Positions 23,601-35,212 of a stretch of 64,000 bases of DNA are shown piece after piece. A program made the translations under genes and the position numbers. Source of the stretch: Lineus longissimus (lineage: Eukaryota > Nemertea > Pilidiophora > Heteronemertea > Lineidae); the NCBI RefSeq assembly GCF_910592395.1, contig NC_088318.1:4092001-4156000 (forward strand), written 5' to 3'. The first letter of the stretch is position 1. The number at the start of each line of letters is the position of its first letter. The notes under the pieces were generated by a model. The model saw only the letters and a list, made by a program, of their open reading frames with translations. It was not told the DNA's origin and ran no database searches.

Positions 23601-26600
23601 TATAAAAATGACATCATCAGCTGCTTTTTGTATACTTCGAGAATGTGCACAGTTTTGATTTGAGATGTAGTTTTGGAGATTCGTCAAAGACACGAATAAA
23701 AGTCTTACGTAAATAGGGTACATGTCTTTGGTCAAGAGCTAGTTGGTGAGATTTCAGGTGACGTGTATATGCACGGTTAGGGGCATGCATGGGTTCACCG
23801 TTGTGCTTGATTTAGCGATACATTTCCTCTCACAAGCTTGACTAGTTTTGACGTGTAGATAGGAGAGACCTCTATCGGCGACCCTATGAAGCTTAAACAG
23901 GAACATTAGGCAGGACTGAGCTAGAGGATCAAATTGGTAGTCCTGGGGTGGCTAAGGAATTTTATGGAACCTCATTGGGGAGGCTATAATATGCACAGTT
24001 TAGAGGACCATTTTTGATTCAGCTATAAGTATATTACTAGTAGCACGAATAGTTTTGATGTACTGTGAAATAGCAGAGACCCCTATCTGCAACTTCGCGG
24101 AACTTAATCTGAGACATACTGGGCAATAATAGTCTCCCTTTAAAAAACACAGTCATTATTTGATCCGTCATTTTATACATCGATACCAATCTAAAAAAGC
24201 AATGCTAATTTGATCATGGTTGATTATCCATCAACGCGGACTTGCTTAGATTGGTACCCAATCTAATTAAAAAGCTTGTGGAACATGTCATTTCATTGTT
24301 AACGCTCAATATATTCTCAATTCAATTGTTTTTCATGGTTCCGCTTTAGACTTCCATCAATCAATACGGCAGATCAGGATAGGCCTTCATAACAATTGCA
24401 ATGAGGCGTATCACCGGCTATCCATATATCGAACGCCGACCAATTTAAAGAAAAAATGAACAAAAATATAAAATATAATTCATGATTTGGGTATTCCAGA
24501 CACGAACAGTACAAAAGCAGACATACGCCTAAGCCTGTACATCGCCCCTGTCGTAATTTATATCAAGATATGAGATATTTCTGGTTTTCTGAGTTATACA
24601 ACTGGTGATAGGAATCTATACCTTGGCCAATTAGTCGGCAATTATCACTCTGAGAGCACCATGAACTGTTACATCAGCGATGGTTAAGAGAAATTTACTG
24701 GCAGTGGTTTGATTTAAATTCACTCATGGCGACACGACAGGTCTTCGTAGGTCGTAAAGTTCCTCGTAATTCGTTGGGGTGCAAAACCGACCGAATTGCA
24801 AATGTTCACTGGTAGTTTCGGTATTTGCCGGATGTGGTGCACACTGTTAGCATGTCTCGTTCATCATCCAATGAAAATAAGCTTACGTGTCAGTATAGTA
24901 TAACACAGATCTATGGATATAAATAGTCGACGGAAAGCTTAGATCTCTTTGTATGAATGTCACCCATTCAACCACAAGGTAGTGTTTCATATCATATGGC
25001 AACAATCGTGACTCTTTCATCCGGTTATAATTCTTCATTGATCCACATCATTTCGTCTGCGTTTTCCCCTGGTTGTCTGGACTCAGGCCATCGATGTCAA
25101 TATCAATGTCTATGAGTATAGGTTTAAATTGCACTCTATGATATGGGGGTGAGTGTCACCATGTTGATATATCGACGCGGACACCTTCTTAGACTTCTGA
25201 CGCGGCACTTGCGTGGATCAGTGCCGGCTTCGCTTCCATGAATGATGCTATTCAGTTGGACAGTTTCAGTTTTTTCCACACAGCAAATCCAGCCTATGAA
25301 AATCGTCGACCTACTTTTGCTCATTTCTCTGTCTGGTCCAATCAGCGATTTAGAATTCTGGTACTCCTGGGCTGTAAATGCTGGTTGACTAATCAGAGCC
25401 ATCGTTTCGAATATATCGTCTGCCGTCGGGAGCAATCTCCCAATGAGAGGACGGCGCTTCATTTGCGAGCTCAAAAGTACGCTTGCATAGGAACCGTTAC
25501 CGATGGCGGGGCTTGGAGATTGCGTCGGTATAGGAAACTGGCAGAAACTTTTTATAAGATGAACTGGAATTCGAGGACTGCCGGTGTCCTCTGGTAGGAC
25601 AAATGTCCATGTTCACGAATCAAAAGAAATGTGGGAAATCAGAGGGATGTTGGAATACCGTCGTGATTTTGCGAGTCGGCTCGACTGCATGCCTTGTAGG
25701 TTGGATCGAAAAGCACTTGTTTTTCTGACTATTTCTCCAACGTGCTTCTCGCCTCTATCCTTTCTGTGCTGCGGAGGATTCGATGTTTTTCTTCCAAAAA
25801 TATCTTCAAATTAATCAGCAATAGCTCACGACCATTCTCATTATTTGGTCTAGACTCCATAATCTAACGATTTAAGTGACTAAAGAAAGTGTTAAAGGAA
25901 TGACTTAGCAATATGGCCTAAGGATATTACCACTACACGTCCGCGTGACTCTCTTTCGTCTTTGGAGGAATAAAACCATTTCCATGTTCTCACGAAATAA
26001 AGATATTTAATATTCAATTAGAACGTTGCTTCAGTATTCATACTGGTTTTCCATACGTGATATTATTTGCATGAATCATAATGTTGACATTCTAACGCTA
26101 CAAGAAATCCTGCTCCATACCTTAATACATTGGTCAGAAGAATTTGTTTAGCCCACAACAAAGATGGAAGGAGTGATATGGGAAATTATTTCCAAACGAT
26201 TTTAATCATGTTGCTGTTAATTTCTCACGGTTTATTGAATTCTAAATTGGATTCTGGGTGGTGATATTTGCATGATTATTGTTGTCCGTAAAATTGCTTG
26301 AAATATTTTACCGAAGACTGGTGAACATCGGCGTTGGTGGTCTTTATTCGATATATACACAGGATTTACTTTTAGGGGATAAGGCGTCTTCAGCTTCAGC
26401 GTCCGCTATCAACTTTCCAGCATCATCTCCAACTCGCAGACTTGGCCATGAGTTACAAATCTTTCACTTGTTACCCAGGAGCTAATCATTTTTACAGACC
26501 CGGGACTTTGACTATTTACACCGTTTAATTGAATGAAATTGCTCTTTTCTGAAATATGTCAACATATTTCCCGTGCAATTATTCAAGCACTTAGAATACC

Positions 26601-27432
26601 AAGCTTGGTTTGTGAAGCGAAGTTTGCTCGAATTCACACACGGGTCCTGCAGTGTACGACACGAAAAACTTCGTAACTTCATGGTGAAACAGACTGGATA
26701 ATATATTTCTTGGTTGGATTTTATATCACGCTATGACAGTCTGACGGATTTCTCAACGGAAACTTTCATAAAAATTAGTCAGCCGCTAATGAAAACCACT
26801 TATACATTCACAAATACGAGGAAAATGTTTTTTTATGAGATATATCTCAATATTACAGCCATTAGACCATTTTCGGATTAAGTTTATGCGAATTTAATGT
26901 AGGGAGAGTGTACAACACACTTTATTGCTTAGTTTGCCTATACGAAGTCATTGGAATGGATCATATAATATTTTCATGTTCTAGACATGTTTACCACGTT
27001 TCTAACATATGCCTTGAACTGTGACCAACATGGTGTAAGGTCTTGGTGCGTCTCATGAAGGTCCTTGCCTTGGATATCACACCAAAATGTCGTATTCATA
27101 CTTTTGATGGTGCCTTCCGCACTGCTGATCTATTCTGCCTGGATGCTGTACAGAGAGACACACATCCGGGATTTTATCTTCTCGTGGTATATCACTGCAT
27201 TGGTGATGGCGTTACGTTATCTCTTTCTGAGGGACTTACCGTGTCTTTACCTACTCTAAAGGTGTTATACGACAATTACTGTGTTTCCTTTCTTGGTGTT
27301 ACACTATCTTATCTGATGGTGTTCTACGGCTTGGTATGTTTCAACAAAGTGCAACAAAGTGGATGATATCTCGTCAGTTCTTTTACTGGATAATACGTGA
27401 TACTTCTCCTTGGGTGTCCCTGAGTCTTTAAC
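17610..27432. other. Long stretch without a supported gene
   Basis: Nearly 10 kb of mostly AT-rich, low-repeat sequence. I found no homology-level exon, RNA gene or clear mobile element. One exon-like frame with a good donor is listed at 19470-19689. The short frames at 25136-25597 on both strands and 27043-27366 look random. If the RPxSAK gene is continuous this is its large intron. Confidence 0.5.
19470..19689 (+). CDS. Possible orphan first exon, weak
   Basis: An ATG at 19470 opens a frame of 73 codons plus one base that runs exactly to a strong donor (TTCAAG|GTAAGACC). The predicted peptide has a hydrophobic stretch (IPLMLLITVQCFGW, residues ~23-36) followed by DAFRSAE, which could be a secretion signal, and a later RPRWAMRTTG. 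The phase is 1, and no phase-1 acceptor with a convincing continuation was found in the window. It may be chance. Confidence 0.2.
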
Positions 27433-30400
27433 ATGAAGGCGGAAAGAGGGTGTGTGAATGTTGGTGTATCTCGTGTACGGTTCAACCCCGAGACGACAGT
27501 ATTGGGATCGTTGCCGGAGCCCATACGGAACACTTGCCCGCTTCAACTGACCGCGACGTACGGCCGAATGGCGTGTAGGATCCCGGCTCAAACCATCTAT
27601 AGACAAAGCCTCCAATCTCTGAAAAGAGGGTCAAGGAACGAAAGGGAGGGCTTCGGTGCGAAATCAAACTCTAGAAACGGTTTCAGTAGCCTCAGTAGGG
27701 ACGGTTTCAATAGCTTTTCGAAAGGATTCATAGGCTGTATTAATGTTCCGAAAACGAAAACAAATCATTTCGATAACCCCATCAACGGTTTCAGTAACAG
27801 GGCAGGTCCGAAGACGGGGCCTAATGAGTATGATGACTCGAGAAATGGATTCGATAATTCTGAAAACAGGAGTAGTTTCGATCATAGCTTGGTGAACGAT
27901 GAAGCAAGGAATATTTTCATTGATAGTCTAGGCAAAGGTTCGAATCCGAGTAACTCATTAATAACAATGCATCGTTTGCCTAAATACAGGTCGAAGATTG
28001 ACAATGGTATCCGTGTGGCTAACGGACGTAGGCCCCAGAGCGGTAGCCGGCCCCCGAATGGCGTGAGAGCGAATGGATGGGTGAAGACTTACGATGGTTC
28101 ATCCCGGGAGCCTTCATACGATGGGTCATCAAGGGAGGTTATTCCAGGAGCAGGCTTGGATAAGGTGGGTTTGAGAATTTTGCAATTTTTAAAAAAAATG
28201 GGAAGAACAAGTCTCCAGGCAGTGATCGGACATGATAGTATGGGCGATACGGGACAGAAAAAAAATTGATGCACACTGAGAAATAAAGTTTTTCGGCCAG
28301 CACGGATATCTACCCCGTAAAAGTGTCCGGCGAAATGAAAATTGCCTTAGTTTTTCAGATTCTCAAAGTAAGAAGGGTTTTCATATGTCTGTAAAGCCTC
28401 TACGTAGTGCATATTCGTGTAGGGCGAAAATCCTTTGAACGTTCAAAAAATTTGTGAGGGTGTGGATAGTCCGTAAAACAACAGATTGTAGTGTAAGATT
28501 GTAATCTATGTCATTCGTTTCAATAGCCATGCACCTTACTCCATTATCAAACAATTGTGTAGGACTAAAAAGATTTTCACACCAGCAGCCGCTTGAAATC
28601 GAAAAATAGATGGAATGACAATTATAAGGAAACCCGTGTGCAAGTCAACGTTGCCTATCTTTCAGAATACCATGAAATGGAAAGGATGGACGTCACCAAC
28701 TCGGCCCCTTGAAGAAGATGTGGTACCAGCCCACGGTAGGAATTTGTCATTTCTTAGCCACATGTCCCACAAAATAGCGAAGTTGAGGTTCCACATTTGT
28801 ACGCAAACGTATCTTTTCCTGTGAATGCTTTTTATGGTTCAATAATATTGAGGCACCGCGGTGCATATCGTACTTTGACACACCATGTAGCATAGGCGGC
28901 ATGCTAATTGACATCTGGACCAATTTACAAATATTGTAGTCTAATGTTTTTGTAAAGTTTGTTCTTATTTCGTGTACCTTTTTTTTCAGATCACTCAATG
29001 TACAAACTAACAAAGGTAAGCAATTATCTTTAGAAGAAATATCTCTAAAAAAATAATTGATTTATGATTAAATTCTCAAAACTTCAACGTGAATAGCTCG
29101 CTGCTAAGAAACTTCACAATTCGTACTTCGCGAAGCAGTTACGAAACCTCCCTATTGGCGAAGCATGTGATTCGGACACGTCTTTGTTTTGTTCTTTGAT
29201 GGCTGTATCAAGCACAGACAGCAAATGTTACTTAAACACGATCTGTTTATCGTGATGGTATTAGTAACAACAGTGATTAATTGATATATCATTGACAGAA
29301 ATAGCCACATGTCAATGGGAATGACTATTTTGAGGCGAGAAAGATGTTGTTCGTGCATAGATCTATAGCTATTTATGTCGATTACAGTCGTGACTGACAT
29401 ACATATTTTAACGCGTTATTTTGGATTATCAGTTTTTGTCGAACACGGATATCAGAAATTCTGACCAGGCATCTTGAACTTGAACTTGCCTGAAGATTCC
29501 CGAATATACATTCGCTGTCTACATTATGATCTGTGCGAAATCTCTCTCTAGCAAATTTGAAAATATCGTCACCAATAGAACGTTCCCCGCCGCAGGGCTT
29601 GTCTTGTCTTGAGTTAAATTGGCGAATTGGCCTGAAGTTTCCTTCGGGAAGACATGTTCTCAAGAATGACCTTGTTTATGGCTATATTTCACCTCCCTGA
29701 GCCAATGTGTCAAAAACGCTACTTTCAGTGATTTTTGAAAAATCGCCCTCTCAATCTTTTTCAGGCTGAATATCGGCGACTGACGGACCAAGTCCGGGAT
29801 GTCGGCAACAATCTGAAACACGGTCGGTCCAGGGGCAGCACAAACTTTAGGGTGAGTATCTGTGGTCTGTGAAGAAAGAACACTGCTTTCTTCTTCTTAC
29901 CATTCCTTATCAAACAGAAAGAACATTGCCTTCTTCTTCTTACCATTCAGAACATTGCTTTCTTCCTACCATTCCCTATCAAGAACATTGCTTTTTCTAC
30001 TATTCTTTCCTTCTTAAAGCGAAAGAGGGCAAAGAAGATTGCTTTCTTATACTAAACACTCCTTCGGACTTGTCGTTTACCAATCGAATGTAACATCAGT
30101 TCGATTAGTACGAGTGCACCTTAACAACGAAAGAAAGAGTTTGTGGAGAGATGCCTTTTGAAGAAGATCCCTTTTCGACGTCTGCTTCAAGAGTCGAATC
30201 CTACAAACGATGGTAAACGTCACCAACAACAACATCTCCAAAGGGAAGCAACGTCACCAACAACAACATCTCCAAAGGGAAGCAAAGAGGTAAATCACGA
30301 TTAAGCCTGCACTTTTTCTAATTCCTTTTTGTTTTAGCGCTTTGTTGGCAATCGCGAAAGGCCAGACGATTCGACACCAGTCCTGTACAGAAGTCAGCTG

Positions 30401-31989
30401 GCGGAGAGCATGAAAGCCTTCGAACAGAAGAACAACCGACGTCCCCTTGCGCCGGAACCGACGCCCGAATACACGCGATGCAGACCCGTTATGGGCACCA
30501 GGCCTGTCTCTGTCCAGTCTGAGAGAAGGTAACTACAAGTTTTCGGCATTTCTGTAGCTATTTTGCGGGTCAACACTGCTCAAAACGCTTCCGGCGTACT
30601 GGAAATGAAATTGAATAAGACAGCCGTATACGACCTTTAAGTTGTGGGTTCGAAGCTTTCACTACAGCTGTCGAATGAACACCTTTTGTATATACATTGT
30701 ACCTTTAAAATGAGAACCTTCTTTGTTCTAGGCCAATCTCTGCAATGGAGGGCCAACGCCAGAGACCAAAATCGTCCATTCCTGCCTCACGAGATACGGT
30801 GACAAGCCCTAATGTGGCGGCACAATACGATACTCTCGCATCGCCCTGCCTCTACGATCTCACAGACAGCGACAAGATAGACTCGGGTTATGGCGACGTT
30901 TACAGCATAAACGATGACGAAGACAGTAGTGTGAGTGATGGCGGTGACAGCGACGCTTCGGAGGAAGGACCGGAACCAGGAATAAACGATAAAAGAAACA
31001 TTCCGGTCTTGGCATTGCGACCTGATGTGGTCGACTTCAGTTACGCAACCGACGGCAAACGTGATTACAGGAAGTATGATTTTGATGCAACTGACGTTAC
31101 CATTGATCCGTATGAATTTCCTTATGGAGGACCTGACGGATTTCAGTCCGTTGATTTCAAAGATTTGAGTAAATTTGACAAAGATTGGCGTCTGATGATA
31201 AAGAAGCGTCCACATGTTAAGGAGGAGGAGTGTTTAATTGACAGGTTCTTGGAACTTGAGCGACTGGCGACGAAGACTGCAGAATGGGAGGACAAGAGGC
31301 GGGAGCGATGCCGCACTGCGAACAGAAGACGACAAGCGGAGAGCGTCGCGGCGAAGAAGGAGGGCAGACTCCGTGTGCAGAGTGCAAAGTACCGCGGGGC
31401 CAAGTGCTGCTCGGAGTGCCTGAATCAAGCGTGCACTGGCGACTGTCCAATGAAAAAGACATCTGCTCAATATTGCGTCCACTGCCGGCAAGAATTCTGC
31501 AATGGCCGCTGCGTCCATTCGACTTACAACAACCACAGTCGACACTCCCCGAGCTCGGAGTCCGATGATGAAGAAAAAGCTAAGCCGAAACCTCGCCCAA
31601 GGTCTTGCGTACCGTGCCAGAGAAAAAACACTGCGAAATACATCAATGCGCATCAAATTCTTTTGGGCAGACCGAGATCTAGTCACGCCACTTATAGTCA
31701 AGGACGGAAAACTGCAGTCCTGAAGGATGATGTGAAAATTGATGACCCTTTACATGTGCATACCGATTTAGTAAGAGAGCTGGACAGAATTGGTTTGGAC
31801 GTTGATCACGTCAGTCGCCCGAACACAGCAAAGGGCCGGAAGAAATTCAGGGGCAGGCCCTCGGTTGTCCCTGGTAAAAGTTACTTTTCCCAACGTAGGG
31901 ACTCAATACAAAAGGAGAGGGTCAAGTCTGCACCTGCTAGGATAAGGAGGGTTAAGTCCGCTCAGAAACGTCTGACGACTGCCAGTTAG
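27433..31989 (+). CDS. RPxSAK-motif, Cys-rich protein, 3' exons
   Basis: Exons: about 27433 (5' limit uncertain, between 27424 and ~27630) to 28164, then 29765-29851, 30338-30528 and 30732-31989 (stop). Junction phases agree: 0, 0, and 2 (AG|G giving R). The first exon encodes a low-complexity SRNGF/DNSENR-rich segment ending GAGLDK. The last encodes an acidic D/E-S-rich part (~45-80 of that exon), a charged helix (FLELERLATKTAEWEDKRRE), then a cysteine cluster CCSEC-x4-ACTGDC and YCVHCRQEFCNGRC with a further CVPC that could bind metal, and a basic tail with RVKSAPARIRRVKSAQKR. Shared S-A-K motifs link it to the exon at 10744. A phase-compatible acceptor for that exon exists at 27627 (TGAAAAG|A), but its pyrimidine tract is poor. 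Not recognised as a known family; no function assigned. Confidence 0.65.
28282..28287 (+). promoter_or_regulatory. Possible intronic polyadenylation signal
   Basis: AATAAA 12 bases after the stop codon reached when the exon ending at 28164 is read through its donor (stop at 28267-28269). It would permit a shorter isoform with an alternative last exon. Confidence 0.3.
30205..30286 (+). repeat. Two-copy 36-bp tandem repeat in intron
   Basis: ACGTCACCAACAACAACATC followed by TCCAAAGGGAAGCA occurs twice in succession, in the intron before the exon at 30338. A looser CTTTCTTCTTACCATTC repeat precedes it at 29875-30000. Confidence 0.6.
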
Positions 31990-32440
31990 GACAATGAGTA
32001 AAATCAAGGACCTAAACGAATACTCGCAATCGTAGACGTAAATCGCAATATTTTTGAACCTCTCTAACGTGCGAAGACTTTTTCGGGGTGGGACATTTCA
32101 GTCTGCTACACCCGCGTATCGGAAACCTAATTACGCTGACCAACAATTATCATCATGTTCGGCTCCAAGGTTACGCAACTTGGCTGATAAATCGTGTTCC
32201 GCGTCACTGGCGAACCTCATGTGTTACTCATACATGCACTCCAAAGGCGTGACTTCGAGTTTGTTTCAATGTAGCTCGCCAATAGATGCGAAACCTCTCT
32301 AAACTCTCTTGCTTTTCATGTGCTTTCTTGCTTATTCAAAGTTTTATTTGATTAACAAAATTTGAAAAAATACCGATGAAACTATTGTAACTTCACATTT
32401 TTTCTGACTGTCTTGCTTGTATCTCAAAATTTCCGAACGC
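31990..32440 (+). other. 3' flank of the RPxSAK gene
   Basis: Sequence between the stop codon and the satellite. I see no AATAAA here and no coding sequence. It grades into the satellite through a short GAAGAAGAAGAAGATGGA purine run at 32442. Confidence 0.4.
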
Positions 32441-32449
32441 AGAAGAAGA

Positions 32450-35212
32450 AGAAGATGGAGAAGATCAGACAAAGACAGGCTGTGACGATGTCTCAGGCCT
32501 TTGAAGCTCTAGAGATCCTTTTCTGAGACACCCTGTCCATAGCAAGGAATATTGCAACAGCCTGTCCATTTGGTCGGACGGTGATTGGTTGTTACGATGT
32601 CTTCATGAAAGGCCAATGAGACGTGGCATATGCTTTTCACGGACATCCAAAGAAGATCACAACTGTCGATCTATCCATTTGGTCTGACAGAGTTCGGTTG
32701 TGGCGATGTCTTCAGGCCGTCGAGGCTCTACAGACCCTTCTCCGAGACACCAAGTATAGCAAGGAAGCTTGAAACCGACTGCCCTTTGATCAGACAGAGG
32801 TAGGTTGTGACGATGTCTTTATGCCAGGCTATAGAGGCGTAGCAGATGTTTTTGCAGATGCTTTTCTAAGACATCATTTGTACCAAAGAAAATTGCAACA
32901 ACCTGTCCATTAGGTCAGACAAAGATAAGTTGTGACGATGTCGCCAGGCTTCGCGGCTCTTCGTATTAAGCTTTTCTGGGACATCCTGTATAGCAAGGAA
33001 GATTGCACCCGACTGTCCATGTCCTCAGACAGAAGCTTGACACTATGGATGTCTTCAGGCCTCGCGGCTCTAGAGATCCTTTTATGAGACACCCCGTATA
33101 GCAAGGAAGATGGAAAGAGTCTGTCCATTTGATCAGACAATTACATCATGACATACAACCTCCAGGCTGACAACATCACAAGGCGACATGACGCACAAGG
33201 TGACGATCGACCGTCTACACACAGGGCACTGCCGACTCAGACCTGCTCCTTAATGTAGAATAGGGAGGATTACTGGCCAAAGGACATGATAGGTTGTTAC
33301 AATGTCTGCACGAAAGGTCATTGAGACGCGGCATATGCTTTTCATAGACATCCTGTTCGGCAAGGAAGATCACAACAGTCTATCTATCCATTTGATCAGA
33401 CGGAGATAGGATGCGACGACGTCTTCAGGCCCTCGAAGTTCTAAAGATCCTTTTCTGAGACCACCTGTTAGCAAGGAAGATTACAAAATGCTGTCCATTT
33501 GGTCAGGCAGAGATAGGTTGTGACAATAAAGATCCTTTTCTGAGACCACCTGTTAGCAAGGAAGATTACAAAATGCTGTCCATTTGGTCAGGCAGAGATA
33601 GGTTGTGACAATGTCTTCATACCAGGCTCTTACGGTGCTGCATATGCCTTTCTGAGGCATCCTGTATAGCAAGGATGATTGTAACAGCTGGTCCGTTTGG
33701 TCAGGCGTGGTCAGAGATAGGTTGTGATTATGTCTTCATGCCTAGTTATTGATGCACTGCAGGTCTGAAACACCCTGTTTGGGAAGATAGGATGTGTTGA
33801 TGTCTTAACGCCAGGCTGTTGAGGCGCTGCTGGTGCTTTCTGACGCATCCTTTGTTGCAAGAAAGATTGCAAGAGACTGACCGTTTGGTCAGGCAGAGAT
33901 AGGTTGTGACGATGCCTTCATGCCGGGCTCTTACGGGGCTGCATATGTTTTTCTGAGGTTTTCTGTATAGCAAGGGGATTGTGACAGCCTGTCCATTTTC
34001 TCGGACAGAGATAGGTTCTGACGATGTCTTCAGGCCGTCGAGGCCCTACACATCCTTTTATGAGACACCATGCATGCCAAGGAAGATTGAAACAGACTGT
34101 TTATATGCGCAGACAGAGCAAATTGGGACGATGTCTATTGAGGCGCGGCAAATGCCTTTCATAGACGTTCTGTCAAGCAAGGAATCTCGCACAAGTATAC
34201 ACCCTACTTCGAGACAGCCTGTGTTGCAAGGAAGAATGCAACTGCCTGTCCATTTTGTAAGACAGAGATAGGTTGCGACACTCTGCAGGTTGAGGCGCTG
34301 CAGATGCTTTTCCGAGGCATCCTATATAGCCAGGAAGATTGCAACAGTATGTCCATTTCGTCAGACTAAGATAAGTTGTGACGATGTCTTCAGGCATTCG
34401 AGGCGCTACAGGTCGTTTTCTGAGACACCCTGTATGCCAAGGAAGATTGAAACAGTCTGTCCATTAGGTCAGACAGAGATGGGTTGTGACGATGTCTTTA
34501 CGTCTAGGCATCAGGCCTTTGAGGCGCAGCATCATGCCTTATTGGGACATCATGTATACAAAGCACATGGAAACAGTGTGTATTTGGTCATACAGAAATA
34601 GGTTGTGCGATATCTTCAGGCCCTGGGGCTCTACATAATCCCTTTCTGCATAGCGTGGACGACTGCAACAGTCTACCCATTGATCAGGCAGAGATAGTGA
34701 CGATGTCCTCAGGCCCCGACGGTCTAGAGAACCTTTTCTGATGTCCACTTATCATAGGGAAATAATTTGTGTAGATTTCTTCAGGCCCTCAACACTGCAC
34801 AGATCATTTTCTGAGAAGATTGCAACAGTCGGTCCATTTGGCCAGACGGAATAAGGTTGTGACGCTGTCTTCAGGGGCAGACTCTCAAGGTCCGTTTCTG
34901 AGACATCCTGTATGCATCCTGTATAGCTAGGATCCTTTTGGAAAGACTGAGACAGGTTGTTTCGATATCTTCAGGCCCTCGAGGCTCTACAGACTCTTCT
35001 CCGAAACACCTTGTATATAACATGGAAGGTCGCAACAAAGAGTCCAATTGGCCAGACAGAGAAAGGAGGTAACGATGTCTTCACGCCAGGCCATTGAGGC
35101 GTTGCAGATGCTTTTCAGGCGCCCCCTGTAAAGCAAGGAAGATTGCCACAGTCACCACCTTGGTCGGACAGAGTTAGGTTGTGACCAAGTGTTCAGGCCC
35201 TCGGGGCTCCAC
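32450..35212 (+). repeat. ~110-bp satellite, left arm, forward orientation
   Basis: About 24 diverged units with landmarks GGTTGTGACGATGTCTTCAG, TTTTCTGAGACACCCTGTAT, AGCAAGGAAGATTGCAACAG and CTGTCCATTTGGTCAGACAG. Identity between neighbours is moderate, so this arm looks old, apart from one nearly exact recent duplication (33440-33525 repeated at 33527-33611). Short open frames are repeat artefacts. Confidence 0.9.

Noticed and set aside
25136-25597. Gene candidates on both strands, with a TATAAAAAG upstream on the minus strand
   Set aside because: Composition looks random, there is no recognisable motif, and no convincing splice partner was found.
27065-27259. Small membrane protein (hydrophobic 64-codon frame)
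   Set aside because: It overlaps a longer frame in another register, with no start context, splice sites or family motif; AT-rich DNA yields such hydrophobic frames by chance.
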